Below are positions 1 through 9,027 of a stretch of 64,000 nt of DNA, piece after piece (the stretch's first letter is position 1; every line of letters begins with the position of its first letter). The notes under the pieces were generated by a model that worked only from the letters and a program-made list of their open reading frames with translations, was not told where the DNA came from and made no database searches. This DNA is from Tumebacillus amylolyticus (GTDB taxonomy: Bacteria > Bacillota > Bacilli > Tumebacillales > Tumebacillaceae): contig NZ_JAEQNB010000002.1 in NCBI RefSeq assembly GCF_016722965.1, positions 248,001-312,000 on the forward strand, in the 5' to 3' direction. Position numbers and translations under genes: made by a program.

Positions 1-3000
1 CGGCGGTATTGACCGCCGACTTGGTACAGGGCACGGGTGATCTGGCCGAGCGAGCAGTGTCGGACCGTTTCCATCAGCTCCGCGAACACGTTGCCGCCCG
101 AGACGGCAACTTCCTGGAGGTTCTGCAGTTTCTGGGCCGAGGTGTCGGCATGCGCTGCGTGGAACTCGCGTAGGTTGTTGATTTGCAGTTCTTTCTCTTC
201 CTTGGTTGCACGAGCGAGTTCGATCTTCGGCGCTTCGTAGTCGTCGGCGAGGGTCGCCGGGTTGAGGTACGTGTTGACGCCGATGATCGGGAGGTCGCCG
301 TTGTGCTTGAGGGTTTCGTAGTACATCGACTCTTCTTGGATCTTGCCGCGTTGGTATTGGGTCTCCATCGCGCCAAGCACGCCGCCGCGGTCGTTGATGC
401 GGGAGAACTCGGCGAGCACCGCTTCTTCGACGAGGTCGGTCAGCTCTTCAATGATGAACGCGCCTTGGTAGGCGTTCTCGTTTTTCATGAGGCCGAATTC
501 TTTGGTGATGATCATCTGGATCGCCATCGCACGGCGTACCGATTCTTCGGTCGGCGTGGTGATCGCTTCGTCGTACGCGTTGGTGTGCAACGAGTTGCAG
601 TTGTCATGCAGAGCGATCAGCGCTTGCAACGTCGTGCGGATGTCGTTGAAGTCGATCTCTTGAGCATGCAGCGAACGGCCGGACGTCTGTACATGGTACT
701 TGAGCTTCTGCGAACGATCGTTGCCGTTGTACTTGTTCTTGATCGCGGTCGCCCAGATGCGGCGCGCAACACGGCCGATGACGGTGTACTCCGGGTCCAT
801 GCCGTTGGAGAAGAAGAACGACAGGTTCGGCGCGAAATCGTCGATGTTCATGCCGCGGCTCAAGTAGTACTCCACGTAGGTGAACGCGTTCGACAGCGTG
901 AAAGCGAGCTGCGAGATCGGGTTCGCTCCCGCTTCGGCGATGTGGTAGCCGGAGATGGAGACGGAGTAGTAGTTGCGGACTTTTTTGTCGATGAAGTATT
1001 GCTGGATGTCGCCCATCATGCGCAACGCGAACTCGGTGGAGAAGATACAGGTGTTCTGCCCTTGGTCTTCCTTGAGGATGTCCGCTTGCACGGTGCCGCG
1101 CACGGTTGCGAGGGTGTACGCTTGAATTTGCTTGTACTCCTCTGCATCCGGTTGGCGGCCGTTTTTGGCGACGAAGAGTTCCAGTTGCTGGTCGATCGCC
1201 GTGTTCATGAACATCGCGAGGATGATCGGGGCCGGGCCGTTGATCGTCATCGAGACGGACGTGGACGGTGCGCAGAGATCGAAGCCCGCGTAGAGTTTTT
1301 TCATGTCGTCCAGCGTACAGATGGAAACGCCGGATTCGCCGATCTTGCCGTAGATGTCCGGGCGGTAGTCCGGGTCTTCGCCGTAGAGCGTAACCGAGTC
1401 GAACGCGGTGGAGAGGCGCTTGGCGTCATCGTTTTTGGACAAGTAGTGGAAGCGGCGGTTGGTGCGGTCCGGGGTGCCTTCGCCCGCGAACTGACGCTTC
1501 GGGTCTTCGCCTTCGCGCTTGAACGGGAACACGCCGGCGGTGTACGGGAACTCGCCCGGCACGTTCTCGGTCATCAGCCAACGCAGCAGGTCGCCCCAGT
1601 CTTCGTACTTCGGCAGCGCGATTTTCGGAATGCGGGTGCCGGAGAGCGATTCGGTGAAGAGTTGGGTGCGAATTTCTTTGTCACGAATTTTGGTGACAAA
1701 CTCGTCGGCGGTGTAAAGTTCCTTGAGCTTCGGCCAGGAGTCCAGCAGTTGCTTCGATTGCGGATGCAGGTTGAGTTCCTGTGCGGCAATCTGCGCGTCG
1801 ATCGCGGCCAGAGTCTCCGGCTGTGCTTCGAACAGGGAACGCACGCCTTTGAGTTGGAAAATTTTACGAGCGATCTCGACTTGCTGGTTCACGAATTTTT
1901 TGTACGAGTGAACGGTCGAGACGATCTCGCCGAGGTATTGCACGCGCTCGGTCGGGATGATGTAGTTTTTCTTGGAAGTGCCGTCGGTGACGACGACCGA
2001 AGATTCCCAGTTCAGGCCGAGCTTCTCGTTGATGGTGTCGACGAGCGCACGGTAGAGCACGTTGGTGCCCGGGTCGTTGAACTGCGAAGCGATTGTGCCG
2101 TAGACCGGCATCTCGTCGGTGTTCTGCTCCCAGAGGTTGTGGTTGCGTTGGAACTGCTTTTTGACATCGCGCAGGGCGTCTGCCGAGCCTTTGCGTTCGA
2201 ATTTGTTGATCGCGATGAGGTCGGCGAAGTCGAGCATGTCGATTTTCTCCAACTGCGACGGGGCACCGAATTCGGACGTCATCACGTACAGCGAGAGGTC
2301 GACGACTTTGGTGATTTCCGCGTCGCCTTGGCCGATCCCGGAGGTCTCGACGATGACGAGGTCATAGCCCGCCGTCTTGACGACGTCGATCGCTTCCTTG
2401 ATCGCCGCCGAGAGTTCGGAGCGGGAGTCGCGGGTTGCCAGCGAACGCATGTAGACGCGCGGGTTGTGGATGGCGTTCATACGGATGCGGTCACCCAGCA
2501 GGGCGCCGCCCGTTTTTTGCTTCGACGGGTCGACGGAGAGGATCGCGATCGTCTTGTCGGTGAAGTCGTTCAAGAAACGACGGACGAGTTCGTCGGTCAG
2601 CGACGATTTCCCCGCACCGCCGGTTCCGGTAATGCCGAGCACCGGCACGGTTTGCGCTTTTTCGGTCAGTTCATGGAGCAGTTGTTTTTGCTGCTCGTCG
2701 TTCGTGGTGACCGTTTCTTCGGCGAGGGTGATCAACTTGGAGATGGCGAGGACGTTTTTCTCCTGCACTTGGCTCACCAGTTGGTCGAGTTGCTTCGGCG
2801 TCGCGTAGTCGGAGTTCTCCAACATGTGGTTGATCATCCCTTGCAGGCCCAAACGGCGGCCGTCGTCCGGGGAGTAGATCTTGACGACTCCGTACGCTTC
2901 CAGTTCGCGGATCTCGTCCGGGACGATGACACCGCCGCCGCCGCCGAACAGCTTGATGTGGCCGGCGCCGCGCTCGTTGAGCAGATCGTACATGTATTTG

Positions 3001-3236
3001 AAGAATTCTACGTGGCCGCCTTGGTACGACGTGATGGCGATGCCTTGCGCGTCTTCTTGGATCGCTGCGTTGACGATTTCCTCAGCTGCACGGTTGTGGC
3101 CGAGGTGGATGACTTCCGCTCCGGAGCTTTGCAGGATGCGGCGCATGATGTTGATGGTTGCGTCGTGCCCGTCAAACAGAGCAGACGCGGTGACGAAGCG
3201 AATCTTATGTTTGGGTTTGTACAAGGTGGTTTGCAT
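1..3236 (-). CDS. icmF: Fused isobutyryl-CoA mutase IcmF (3' end cut by window edge)
   Basis: Adenosylcobalamin-dependent mutase that interconverts isobutyryl-CoA and n-butyryl-CoA, fused to its own GTPase chaperone. The window holds about 1078 residues; the family is usually about 1090, so only a short C-terminal piece is missing. The N-terminal B12-binding domain (about residues 1-140) carries the DGHDATI motif with the cobalt-ligand His. The MeaB-like G domain follows, with Walker [10 protein letters not shown] near residue 215. The mutase TIM barrel fills the C-terminal half, with motifs such as [14 protein letters not shown]. The ATG at 3236 has an AAAGGGGACAGG ribosome binding site and lies 17 bp after the tetR stop, so both genes are probably one operon. 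Family call is firm; the exact acyl substrate (isobutyryl, isovaleryl or pivalyl) is inferred. Confidence 0.95.
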   Translation of the reverse strand, partial: MQTTLYKPKHKIRFVTASALFDGHDATINIMRRILQSSGAEVIHLGHNRAAEEIVNAAIQEDAQGIAITSYQGGHVEFFKYMYDLLNERGAGHIKLFGGGGGVIVPDEIRELEAYGVVKIYSPDDGRRLGLQGMINHMLENSDYATPKQLDQLVSQVQEKNVLAISKLITLAEETVTTNDEQQKQLLHELTEKAQTVPVLGITGTGGAGKSSLTDELVRRFLNDFTDKTIAILSVDPSKQKTGGALLGDRIRMNAIHNPRVYMRSLATRDSRSELSAAIKEAIDVVKTAGYDLVIVETSGIGQGDAEITKVVDLSLYVMTSEFGAPSQLEKIDMLDFADLIAINKFERKGSADALRDVKKQFQRNHNLWEQNTDEMPVYGTIASQFNDPGTNVLYRALVDTINEKLGLNWESSVVVTDGTSKKNYIIPTERVQYLGEIVSTVHSYKKFVNQQVEIARKIFQLKGVRSLFEAQPETLAAIDAQIAAQELNLHPQSKQLLDSWPKLKELYTADEFVTKIRDKEIRTQLFTESLSGTRIPKIALPKYEDWGDLLRWLMTENVPGEFPYTAGVFPFKREGEDPKRQFAGEGTPDRTNRRFHYLSKNDDAKRLSTAFDSVTLYGEDPDYRPDIYGKIGESGVSICTLDDMKKLYAGFDLCAPSTSVSMTINGPAPIILAMFMNTAIDQQLELFVAKNGRQPDAEEYKQIQAYTLATVRGTVQADILKEDQGQNTCIFSTEFALRMMGDIQQYFIDKKVRNYYSVSISGYHIAEAGANPISQLAFTLSNAFTYVEYYLSRGMNIDDFAPNLSFFFSNGMDPEYTVIGRVARRIWATAIKNKYNGNDRSQKLKYHVQTSGRSLHAQEIDFNDIRTTLQALIALHDNCNSLHTNAYDEAITTPTEESVRRAMAIQMIITKEFGLMKNENAYQGAFIIEELTDLVEEAVLAEFSRINDRGGVLGAMETQYQRGKIQEESMYYETLKHNGDLPIIGVNTYLNPATLADDYEAPKIELARATKEEKELQINNLREFHAAHADTSAQKLQNLQEVAVSGGNVFAELMETVRHCSLGQITRALYQVGGQYR

Positions 3237-3253
3237 TTCACCTGTCCCCTTTC

Positions 3254-3886
3254 TCAATGGGAATGGATCTCGTGAAGCAAGAGCGTGACTTGACGCTCGG
3301 TGTACTCTTCCAGCGAATAATGACGGTGCAGGGCCCAGCGGCGGAATGTCCACATCTGGCCGAGCACGATGATGTTGTGCGCCGTCAACTTCACATGTTG
3401 GGGCGCGAGTTGGATCGAGCCGTCTCTGCGGCCACTCTCCAAGATGTCGGCGAACAGTTGGGTAATCTCTTCTTCCTTCTGCAACACCAACTTCAACGTC
3501 TCCGGCGGAAGCGACTTGGTCTCTTGATAGATCAAGAGCACATAATCTTGCAGTTCATCGACACAGGCGAAAAACCGCCGGATCGACATCACGAGCAGGT
3601 CGCGCCCGTTCTCTGCTTGAAGCCGTGCTTCCGTCAAACGCTTCTCGACTTCGGAGTGGATGTACGCACAGACGAGATAGAGCACGTCTTCCTTGGACTG
3701 TAGGTATTCATAGAGCGTCCCGATACCGATCCCGCTCGCCTTGGCGATCTCCCGCGTGGTGGTTTTGTGAAACCCTTTGTCCACAAACAGCTCGACAGCC
3801 GCTTGCACGATCTGCAAACGGCGCGCTTCCACCAACTGCGGGTCGAGTACGCGCGAGGGAATCGGTTTCTTGGCATCCTTCGACAT
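3254..3886 (-). CDS. TetR family regulator upstream of icmF
   Basis: A 210-residue TetR-type repressor. The N-terminal helix-turn-helix (about residues 25-70) has the family pattern [20 protein letters not shown] followed by [16 protein letters not shown]. The larger C-terminal part is the all-helical ligand domain. It is transcribed ahead of icmF, so it probably senses an acyl-CoA and controls this operon. A GGGAGGTGA ribosome binding site precedes the ATG. An 18-bp imperfect palindrome at 3903-3920, just downstream of the promoter, suggests autoregulation. Related palindrome arms occur at the fadN promoter (27018-27031), so a wider fatty-acid role like that of Bacillus FadR is possible but unproven. 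Confidence 0.9.
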   Translation of the reverse strand: MSKDAKKPIPSRVLDPQLVEARRLQIVQAAVELFVDKGFHKTTTREIAKASGIGIGTLYEYLQSKEDVLYLVCAYIHSEVEKRLTEARLQAENGRDLLVMSIRRFFACVDELQDYVLLIYQETKSLPPETLKLVLQKEEEITQLFADILESGRRDGSIQLAPQHVKLTAHNIIVLGQMWTFRRWALHRHYSLEEYTERQVTLLLHEIHSH

Positions 3887-3902
3887 GTGCCGTCACCTCC
3901 CG

Positions 3903-3920
3903 ACCGAGCGCTCGTTCGGT
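3903..3920. promoter_or_regulatory. Palindromic TetR operator candidate
   Basis: ACCGAGCGCTCGTTCGGT is an imperfect inverted repeat with ACCGA/TCGGT ends. It lies between the tetR -10 box and its ribosome binding site, where a bound repressor would block transcription. Assignment to this TetR protein is inferred from position. Confidence 0.55.
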
Positions 3921-3934
3921 TCATCTATATGTTC

Positions 3935-3964
3935 AGTGTATTCGCTTACGTTGTGTTTCGTCAA
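3935..3964 (-). promoter_or_regulatory. Promoter of tetR-icmF
   Basis: Read on the minus strand, TTGACG and TACACT are separated by 18 bp, a good sigma-A match about 50 bp upstream of the tetR start. Confidence 0.65.
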
Positions 3965-3973
3965 GGACTGAAA

Positions 3974-3998
3974 AAGCGCAGACACGGGGTCTGCGCTT
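3974..3998 (-). terminator. Terminator of the lipoprotein gene
   Basis: Ten-base stem AAGCGCAGAC/GTCTGCGCTT with a 5-nt loop, followed by Ts on the minus strand. Confidence 0.8.
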
Positions 3999-4028
3999 CG
4001 AAAAAACCGTATGAGGACGAGTACGAAA

Positions 4029-4661
4029 TTACTTCGTGAGCGTGCCTTCTTTGGAGGTCACTTTGAAAGTGGTGCCGGACTTCTCCAAGGTGTATTTCAG
4101 GCCTTTGTACTCGAGGGTGTATTTGTTGTCTTTGCCATCGATCTTCGCGTCTGCAAATTGTGCTTTCGCGCCTGCGAGGTTGTTCGCCGAGAGCTTCTTG
4201 GAGTCAGCAACAGCGGTGAGGGGAGTGAATTTCTTTTTGTCCTCTTCCTTTTTCACTGCAGCGTTGTCCTTGGTGACTTTCGCTTCGATTTGCTTGTTCG
4301 CAGTTGCGAGGTAGGTTGCGTCGCCGAGAAGCGCGTCGTATTCCTTGCCTGCTGCGTCCTTGCCCCAGTACGGGTCGAGGAAGGTCAATGCATCGTCTTT
4401 GGAACGGGACGGAGCGGAGTAGGTAACGTCTGCGCCTTTGTCGTCGATCCCTTTGACAGCTTTGCTGAATTGAGAAGTCATTTTCTCATCTGCAATCAGA
4501 GCTGCTGCAAAGACTGCGCGGTTTACTTTTTCGGTATCCACTTTCGTATCGGTCGTCGTGGTGCCGGACTTGGCGGTGTCATCGGTTTTGGAGCAACCAA
4601 CGCCTGCTGCAGCGGTCAGAACGAGCATAGCAGCCAGTGCAAGTTTGGTGAAGTTTTTCAT
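4029..4661 (-). CDS. Lipoprotein of unknown function
   Basis: A 210-residue secreted lipoprotein. The N-terminus is a typical signal (MKNFTKLALAAMLVLTAAAG) followed by a lipobox VGC, with Cys 23 as the lipid anchor. A Thr/Lys/Asp-rich linker of about 20 residues follows. The rest is a soluble Lys- and Asp-rich domain with predicted amphipathic helices and a strand-rich C-terminus. I recognise no enzyme motif. AAAAGGGGGA precedes the ATG. It has its own terminator, so it is probably monocistronic. It should sit on the outer face of the membrane. Confidence 0.8.
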   Translation of the reverse strand: MKNFTKLALAAMLVLTAAAGVGCSKTDDTAKSGTTTTDTKVDTEKVNRAVFAAALIADEKMTSQFSKAVKGIDDKGADVTYSAPSRSKDDALTFLDPYWGKDAAGKEYDALLGDATYLATANKQIEAKVTKDNAAVKKEEDKKKFTPLTAVADSKKLSANNLAGAKAQFADAKIDGKDNKYTLEYKGLKYTLEKSGTTFKVTSKEGTLTK

Positions 4662-4802
4662 GCTGGTAATTCCCCCTTTTCAGGCTAGAGTTTATCACAT
4701 ACATTTTAGAATTGGAATTGATCTGGCAATTTTCGGAATATTCATTGAAACTTTTGAATAAAGGAAACACTTGGTGTTACACAACATTTACACGAAAAAA
4801 AA

Positions 4803-4842
4803 CCGATTTCTCGCCAGCACGGCTTGCTCTGAGAAAAATCGG
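4803..4842 (-). terminator. Terminator after yqgQ
   Basis: CCGATTT/AAATCGG stem, extended by a CTC/GAG pairing, followed on the minus strand by a run of eight Ts. Confidence 0.75.
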
Positions 4843-4857
4843 CCTGGTACGAAACCC

Positions 4858-5085
4858 TTATTCTTCGTTCCCGCCCAATTCGCGATACGCGCGGCGCAAG
4901 GCGAGTTTGGAGTTGCGGAACTCGTCATCCTCGACGGTTTTGGATTCGAAGAGGTCGTCCAATTCGAGGTCCATCAACACGATGTCATCGAGTTGGTTGC
5001 CGGTGTAGATGAGGATGTTGAAGCGCTTTAACACGGTGCGCACATACATGATGCCGTCGTGCGCTTCTTTGCTCAACAGGTTCAA
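4858..5085 (-). CDS. yqgQ: YqgQ family protein (DUF910)
   Basis: A 75-residue cytosolic protein of the YqgQ family. The core pattern FNILIYTGNQLDDIVLMDLEL, with the IYTG turn and an acidic helix after it, matches Bacillus YqgQ. No biochemical role is established for the family. I chose the TTG start at 5085 because AAGGAGGA lies 9 nt upstream and the TTG overlaps the TGA stop of the preceding gene, which implies translational coupling. It is the last gene of a three-gene unit. Confidence 0.8.
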   Translation of the reverse strand: MNLLSKEAHDGIMYVRTVLKRFNILIYTGNQLDDIVLMDLELDDLFESKTVEDDEFRNSKLALRRAYRELGGNEE

Positions 5086-5891
5086 GGTCTGCGTCCTCCT
5101 TGGATCAGGGTGTGGAGTTCATCGTAAAAGGGGGCCCCGTACAACTCCGTCAACAACTGCCGCCCTTCCACATAAGCCGGACGGTACGAGTCCGGCGCGA
5201 ACACGTCGGGCGGCAGATTCTCTCGGATGTTCGGAGAGTCTGCCGATGCGAGGTTCTCGCGCAATTCGACGTTGGCGCAGAGATAGTCAAGCCGATAGTC
5301 CGGACCCCAGCGGGAGAACGCTGCGGTGCGTTCGGTCAGAGCGGTCAGCAGCGTGCGACCGTCCTCTTCGCTGTAGATCAAGTCGAGCGGGTAGAGCAGG
5401 CACGAGAGCGGCTTGACCGACATCGGGTTGAGGTCGGACTGCAACGCGTACCGGTGCGCCATGCAGGCAGGGCCGTTTTTTTCCACGATACAGAAATTGC
5501 AGTTGCCGTCAAACGTGCCGATCGTGCGATGACCCGCCGTTTCCAAGTGCCGTTCGTACAGCCCTTTGCGCAAGAGATGGCGGATGACATCGAGAGGCAA
5601 CAGTGCGGCGATGCCGTCGAGGTGTTCGTCGAGGACGGGAAGCAGCTCCGCAGCCGGGGGAAAGGGAAACCCGCCCTCGCAACACGAGGCGACGTGCGCG
5701 AGATGGCAGTTGGCGCAGTCGAGTTGGACGAGGGTGCGCAGCGCGTCGAGATCGACGTCCACGTCAAATGCGGCAAGCGACTGAATGCTGTGCGCTTGCC
5801 GCCCTTTTTTCCAATATTTGCGGAGGTGGTAGGCTTCTCCGTCGGTCAACTCCAAGGGAGTGCCGGTGAAGAGGAAGCCGGGCTGCGTCAT
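5082..5891 (-). CDS. Cysteine-rich DUF3109-like protein
   Basis: A 269-residue protein with conserved-looking Cys patterns: CANCHLAHVASCCEGG near residue 60 and NCNFCIVEKNGPACMAHR near residue 130. This resembles DUF3109 / YkgJ-like proteins that probably bind a metal or an Fe-S cluster. No signal peptide or membrane segment is seen. The ATG at 5891 overlaps the TGA of the upstream gene (ATGA), and its own TGA overlaps the TTG start of yqgQ. Three consecutive coupled genes suggest stoichiometric production. The family call is from pattern memory and the function is unknown. Confidence 0.65.
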   Translation of the reverse strand: MTQPGFLFTGTPLELTDGEAYHLRKYWKKGRQAHSIQSLAAFDVDVDLDALRTLVQLDCANCHLAHVASCCEGGFPFPPAAELLPVLDEHLDGIAALLPLDVIRHLLRKGLYERHLETAGHRTIGTFDGNCNFCIVEKNGPACMAHRYALQSDLNPMSVKPLSCLLYPLDLIYSEEDGRTLLTALTERTAAFSRWGPDYRLDYLCANVELRENLASADSPNIRENLPPDVFAPDSYRPAYVEGRQLLTELYGAPFYDELHTLIQGGRRP

Positions 5892-6334
5892 TCCGGTTGC
5901 GGGACCGGGAACAAGGTTTGGCCGACGTCGCGCAGGGCGAGCATCTCTTCGACCGATTCGTTCGAGCCCATGAGGATCGTGCGGAAGACGATGCAGTTGC
6001 GGCCTTGAAGTTCGACTGCGTAGAGGTCCATGCAACGCCCGATCAACACCATCGACTCGTCTCCGATGTAGACGGAGTTGATCAGTTCGAGAATCGTCTC
6101 GATGATTTTCTCCGCGCCTTGGTCGCGCAGCTCCGGCGTGAGCTCATCGAGTTGGCACAGCAAATCGACGATGCCATAGGTTTTGCCTTTGTGTGTAAAT
6201 GAATAGACGTCGTTGACCGGATACGGCACCAAGCGCGTCGGTTCCCACATCGCCACCATCAGCGATTGTCCGAACTGAACCTGCCCGTTCTCCATCATGA
6301 CTTCCACTTCGATTTGATTCTGGTTGTCGCTCAT
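5888..6334 (-). CDS. Conserved hypothetical acidic protein
   Basis: A 148-residue acidic cytosolic protein and the first gene of the yqgQ unit. It has a strand-rich N-terminus (VMMENGQVQFGQSLMVAMW), a central helix with a PELRDQGAEKIIETILELI pattern, and one Cys near residue 105. I do not recognise the family. The ribosome binding site is GGAGTGA, 7 nt from the ATG. Coupling by ATGA to the Cys-rich gene suggests they act together. Confidence 0.65.
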   Translation of the reverse strand: MSDNQNQIEVEVMMENGQVQFGQSLMVAMWEPTRLVPYPVNDVYSFTHKGKTYGIVDLLCQLDELTPELRDQGAEKIIETILELINSVYIGDESMVLIGRCMDLYAVELQGRNCIVFRTILMGSNESVEEMLALRDVGQTLFPVPQPE

Positions 6335-6405
6335 TGCAATTCACTCCGTTTTCGGCAAGGTGTTCCTATTATAGCATACCGAAGCGAGACGGCGTGGGAA
6401 CGCGC

Positions 6406-7176
6406 TTACGGTTTCGGTTTTGCAAAATTGCCTGCGACTTTGGCGACGACTTTGCGCGGGAGGATGCGCGGCAACGTGGACGAGATGGCGTTCGAAGCGC
6501 CGTCCACGACGAAACTGCGACCTTGTTGGAGAGCCCGCAGCGCGGTGCTCACGACTTGCTCCGGCGAACGCAATTTGCCAAACGACGGTGCCTTCGCCAC
6601 TTCGAAGAAGTTCGTCGCCGTCGCTCCCGGACAGAGGCCGAGCACTTTGACTCCGTACTTGCGATTCTCTTCCCACAACGCTTCGGACAACGACAGCACG
6701 AACGCTTTGGTCGCGCCGTACACCGCCATATGCGGCACCGGTTGGAACGCAACGAGAGACGCCACGTTGATGATCGTGCCGCTGCGCTTCTCCACCATCG
6801 CGGGCAAGTATTCGTGGATCATGTCCACGACCGTCGTGACGTTGACCATGACTTGCTGATGCTCTTGCTCGGCGTCATTGTGTACAAACTCCCCCGCCGA
6901 ACCAAATCCCGCGTTGTTGATCAAAAAGTCGACGTGCAAGCCCTTCTCCCGCGTCTGGCGCGACACTTCCTTCGCCGCACGCTCCGCACTCAGGTCTGCC
7001 GTGATGACATGCGCGGTGATCCCGAACTGGCTGCTGAGTGTTGCCGCCATCTCTTCCAACTTCGCCCGCGAGCGAGCCACCAAAATCAAATCCATCCCCT
7101 GCCCTGCCAAGCGGCGAGCAAACTCCTCCCCAATCCCCGAAGAAGCTCCCGTAATCAATGCGGTTTGCTTTGCCAT
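6406..7176 (-). CDS. Short-chain dehydrogenase/reductase
   Basis: A 256-residue classical SDR oxidoreductase using NAD(P)H. The Rossmann motif is TALITGASSGIGEEFARRL near the start, the NNAGFG motif follows near residue 90, and the catalytic residues are in a Ser loop with YGATK. It resembles Bacillus YqjQ/DltE-type SDRs; the substrate is not known. I prefer the ATG at 7176; a GTG at 7188 is in frame but sits inside the ribosome binding site. A palindrome identical in pattern to the one before arsR lies just upstream at 7200-7223, so the ArsR protein probably controls this gene directly. Confidence 0.85.
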   Translation of the reverse strand: MAKQTALITGASSGIGEEFARRLAGQGMDLILVARSRAKLEEMAATLSSQFGITAHVITADLSAERAAKEVSRQTREKGLHVDFLINNAGFGSAGEFVHNDAEQEHQQVMVNVTTVVDMIHEYLPAMVEKRSGTIINVASLVAFQPVPHMAVYGATKAFVLSLSEALWEENRKYGVKVLGLCPGATATNFFEVAKAPSFGKLRSPEQVVSTALRALQQGRSFVVDGASNAISSTLPRILPRKVVAKVAGNFAKPKP

Positions 7177-7199
7177 CTCTTTCGACACCCCTTATGTTT

Positions 7200-7223
7200 A
7201 TTGGTTCAAACTTATAAACCAAT
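7200..7223. promoter_or_regulatory. ArsR-type operator upstream of the SDR gene
   Basis: Perfect 7-bp arms ATTGGTT/AACCAAT separated by 10 bp. The same element, with one arm mismatch, occurs at 7587-7610 before arsR. Confidence 0.7.
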
Positions 7224-7238
7224 GATTCTAAAAAAAGA

Positions 7239-7254
7239 CTGTCTTCACAGACAG
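7239..7254 (-). terminator. Terminator of arsR
   Basis: CTGTCT/AGACAG stem overlapping the arsR stop codon, followed on the minus strand by Ts. It separates arsR from the SDR gene, which therefore needs its own promoter. Confidence 0.7.
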
Positions 7255-7565
7255 GCCTTCTCTACCGTTTCCACAAGTTGTTTGATCGTGACAAGCGCGT
7301 CGCCCAACTCCAAGCTGTAGTTGTTCTCCGTGCCTTTGCGGTCCACCGACACGAGACCGACGTCACGCAGGATCTTCAAATGATGAGAAATCGCCGGTCG
7401 TGACAACTCGATGTGCTCGGCAATCTGGTTGACGTTCAAGGGCTCATGCTCCGCCAGCAACAAGATGATATCTTGCCGCTTGGCATCGCCCAATGCGCTG
7501 AAGATCGGGATGCAGTTGCGAAACGTGCTCACTGCGAAGTCGTTGTCATCTGGGGTGTTTTTCAT
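7245..7565 (-). CDS. ArsR family winged-helix repressor
   Basis: A 106-residue ArsR/SmtB-type regulator. The winged helix covers most of the protein: IFSALGDAKRQDIILLLA, then the recognition helix in LSRPAISHHLKILRDVGLV and a wing ending YSL. The metal-binding Cys pair of ArsR (ELCVC) is not present in helix alpha3, so it is unlikely to sense metals there. A GAGGTGAGG ribosome binding site favours the ATG at 7565 over the GTG at 7574. Palindromes before this gene and before the SDR gene share sequence, so it probably represses both. Confidence 0.88.
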   Translation of the reverse strand: MKNTPDDNDFAVSTFRNCIPIFSALGDAKRQDIILLLAEHEPLNVNQIAEHIELSRPAISHHLKILRDVGLVSVDRKGTENNYSLELGDALVTIKQLVETVEKACL

Positions 7566-7586
7566 GTCCCTCACCTCACAATACTT

Positions 7587-7610
7587 ATTGGTTTAAACAT
7601 ACGAACCATT
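7587..7610. promoter_or_regulatory. ArsR-type operator upstream of arsR
   Basis: ATTGGTT/AACCATT arms with a 10-bp spacer of nearly the same sequence as the copy at 7200-7223. It overlaps the likely arsR promoter. Confidence 0.65.
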
Positions 7611-7631
7611 ACGTTCATCGTACAAAAAAAT

Positions 7632-7657
7632 CGGCCCGCCTGTCAACAGGCGAGCCG
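7632..7657 (-). terminator. Terminator of gntP
   Basis: CGGC-CC-GCCTG paired with CAGGC-GA-GCCG, followed by seven Ts on the minus strand. Confidence 0.8.
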
Positions 7658-7674
7658 CTTTCTCACACTCACAC

Positions 7675-9000
7675 TCACACCACAACGTCGAGCAACAGGA
7701 TCAGCACCAACGCGACCAGAGAGAGAATCGTCTCCATCGCCGTCCACGTCATCAGCGTCTCTTTGACCGTCATGCCGAAATACTCCTTGATCATCCAGAA
7801 CCCCGAGTCATTAACGTGCGAGAGAATCAGCGAACCCGCGCCGGTTGCGAGAACGAGCAGTTCGATGTTGACCCCGGTCATCGTGTGCGCAATCGGCGCG
7901 ACAATCCCGGCCGCCGTCAGCATCGCCACCGTGGCGGAACCTGTCGCGACGCGAATCAGAGCGGCAACCGACCACGCCAGCAAAACAGGGGACATGTTGG
8001 AATGTGCGGAGATTTCCGCGATGTATTTGCCGACGCCGGAGTTTTGCAAGACTTTGTTAAACGCCCCGCCCGCTCCGATCGTCAGCAGAATTCCCGCAAT
8101 CGGCCCGAAGCTCTCATTGGTAAACTTCAACACCGCGTCGCGGTTGAATCCTTGGAAGTACCCCAGCGAGAAAAACGCATAGATCGTCCCGATCAACAGT
8201 GCCGTCACCGGATCGCCGAAAAAGTCGAGATAGTTGCGCGTCCAACTGTCTTTCGGATACGCGATGTCCGCCCACGACCCCATCAGCATGAGCAGAACCG
8301 GGATTAAGATCGTGAACATAACGTTTGCAAAGCTCGGCGTTTTGCGATTCGGGTTGTGACTTTGCATGTCGGCAAACTCGGCGGGAACCGTCTTGTGGAT
8401 ACGCTTGCCAATCCACGAGCCGTACAACGGCCCGGCGATGATCGCCGTGGGAATCCCGACGATCAACGCGTAGAGAATCGTCCGGCCTGTATCTGCACTG
8501 TACAACCCGATCGCAGTCATCGGCGCGGGATGCGGCGGTACGAGACCGTGAACGGTGGAAAGACCCGCCACGAGCGGAATCCCGATTTTCACAAGCGACA
8601 TGCCGGTTTCCTTGGCAATCGTGAACACCAAGGGCACCAACAAGACGAACCCGACTTGAAAGAACACGGGGAGACCGACCAGAAACGCAACGACCATCAT
8701 CGCCCAGTGGACGTTGCGTTTTCCGAAGCGGTTGATCAACGTGTGGGCAATCCGATCGGCCCCGCCGGACTCGCCCATCATTTTCCCAAGCATCGTGCCA
8801 AGCGGCAGGACGAGCGCGAGCAAGTTGAGCGTTCCGCCGATCCCGTCTTTGATCGACAGGACGATGTCGGTCGGCCTCATGCCACTGGCGAATCCGACCC
8901 CCACCGCCGTGATCAGCAAGGCGATGAACGGATTGAGTTTCCACAACGTGATCATGAGCAAAAGTGCGACGACAGCAATCACGACTATGACGAGCGGCAC
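7675..9000 (-). CDS. gntP: GntP family gluconate:H+ symporter
   Basis: A 441-residue inner-membrane permease of the GntP family with about 12-14 hydrophobic segments. Diagnostic stretches are WKLNPFIALLITAVGVGFASGM at the N-terminus, GGTLNLLALVLPLGTMLGKMM, VGLPVFFQVGFVLLVPL and GLVPPHPAPMTAIGLY. It should import gluconate or a related aldonate with protons. It lies 27 bp downstream of the gluconokinase gene and ends at a terminator, so gntK-gntP is the operon. The length matches the family. Other GntP members carry idonate or glycerate, so the substrate rests on the kinase partner. Confidence 0.92.
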   Translation of the reverse strand: MPLVIVVIAVVALLLMITLWKLNPFIALLITAVGVGFASGMRPTDIVLSIKDGIGGTLNLLALVLPLGTMLGKMMGESGGADRIAHTLINRFGKRNVHWAMMVVAFLVGLPVFFQVGFVLLVPLVFTIAKETGMSLVKIGIPLVAGLSTVHGLVPPHPAPMTAIGLYSADTGRTILYALIVGIPTAIIAGPLYGSWIGKRIHKTVPAEFADMQSHNPNRKTPSFANVMFTILIPVLLMLMGSWADIAYPKDSWTRNYLDFFGDPVTALLIGTIYAFFSLGYFQGFNRDAVLKFTNESFGPIAGILLTIGAGGAFNKVLQNSGVGKYIAEISAHSNMSPVLLAWSVAALIRVATGSATVAMLTAAGIVAPIAHTMTGVNIELLVLATGAGSLILSHVNDSGFWMIKEYFGMTVKETLMTWTAMETILSLVALVLILLLDVVV

Positions 9001-9027
9001 TGTTGATTCCTCCTTTGACTGCTCTGA

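Noticed and set aside
183-3275. Very long open frame on the plus strand opposite icmF
   Set aside because: It is an artefact of high GC and codon bias. It has no ribosome binding site and no recognisable domain, and the minus-strand icmF is a perfect family match.
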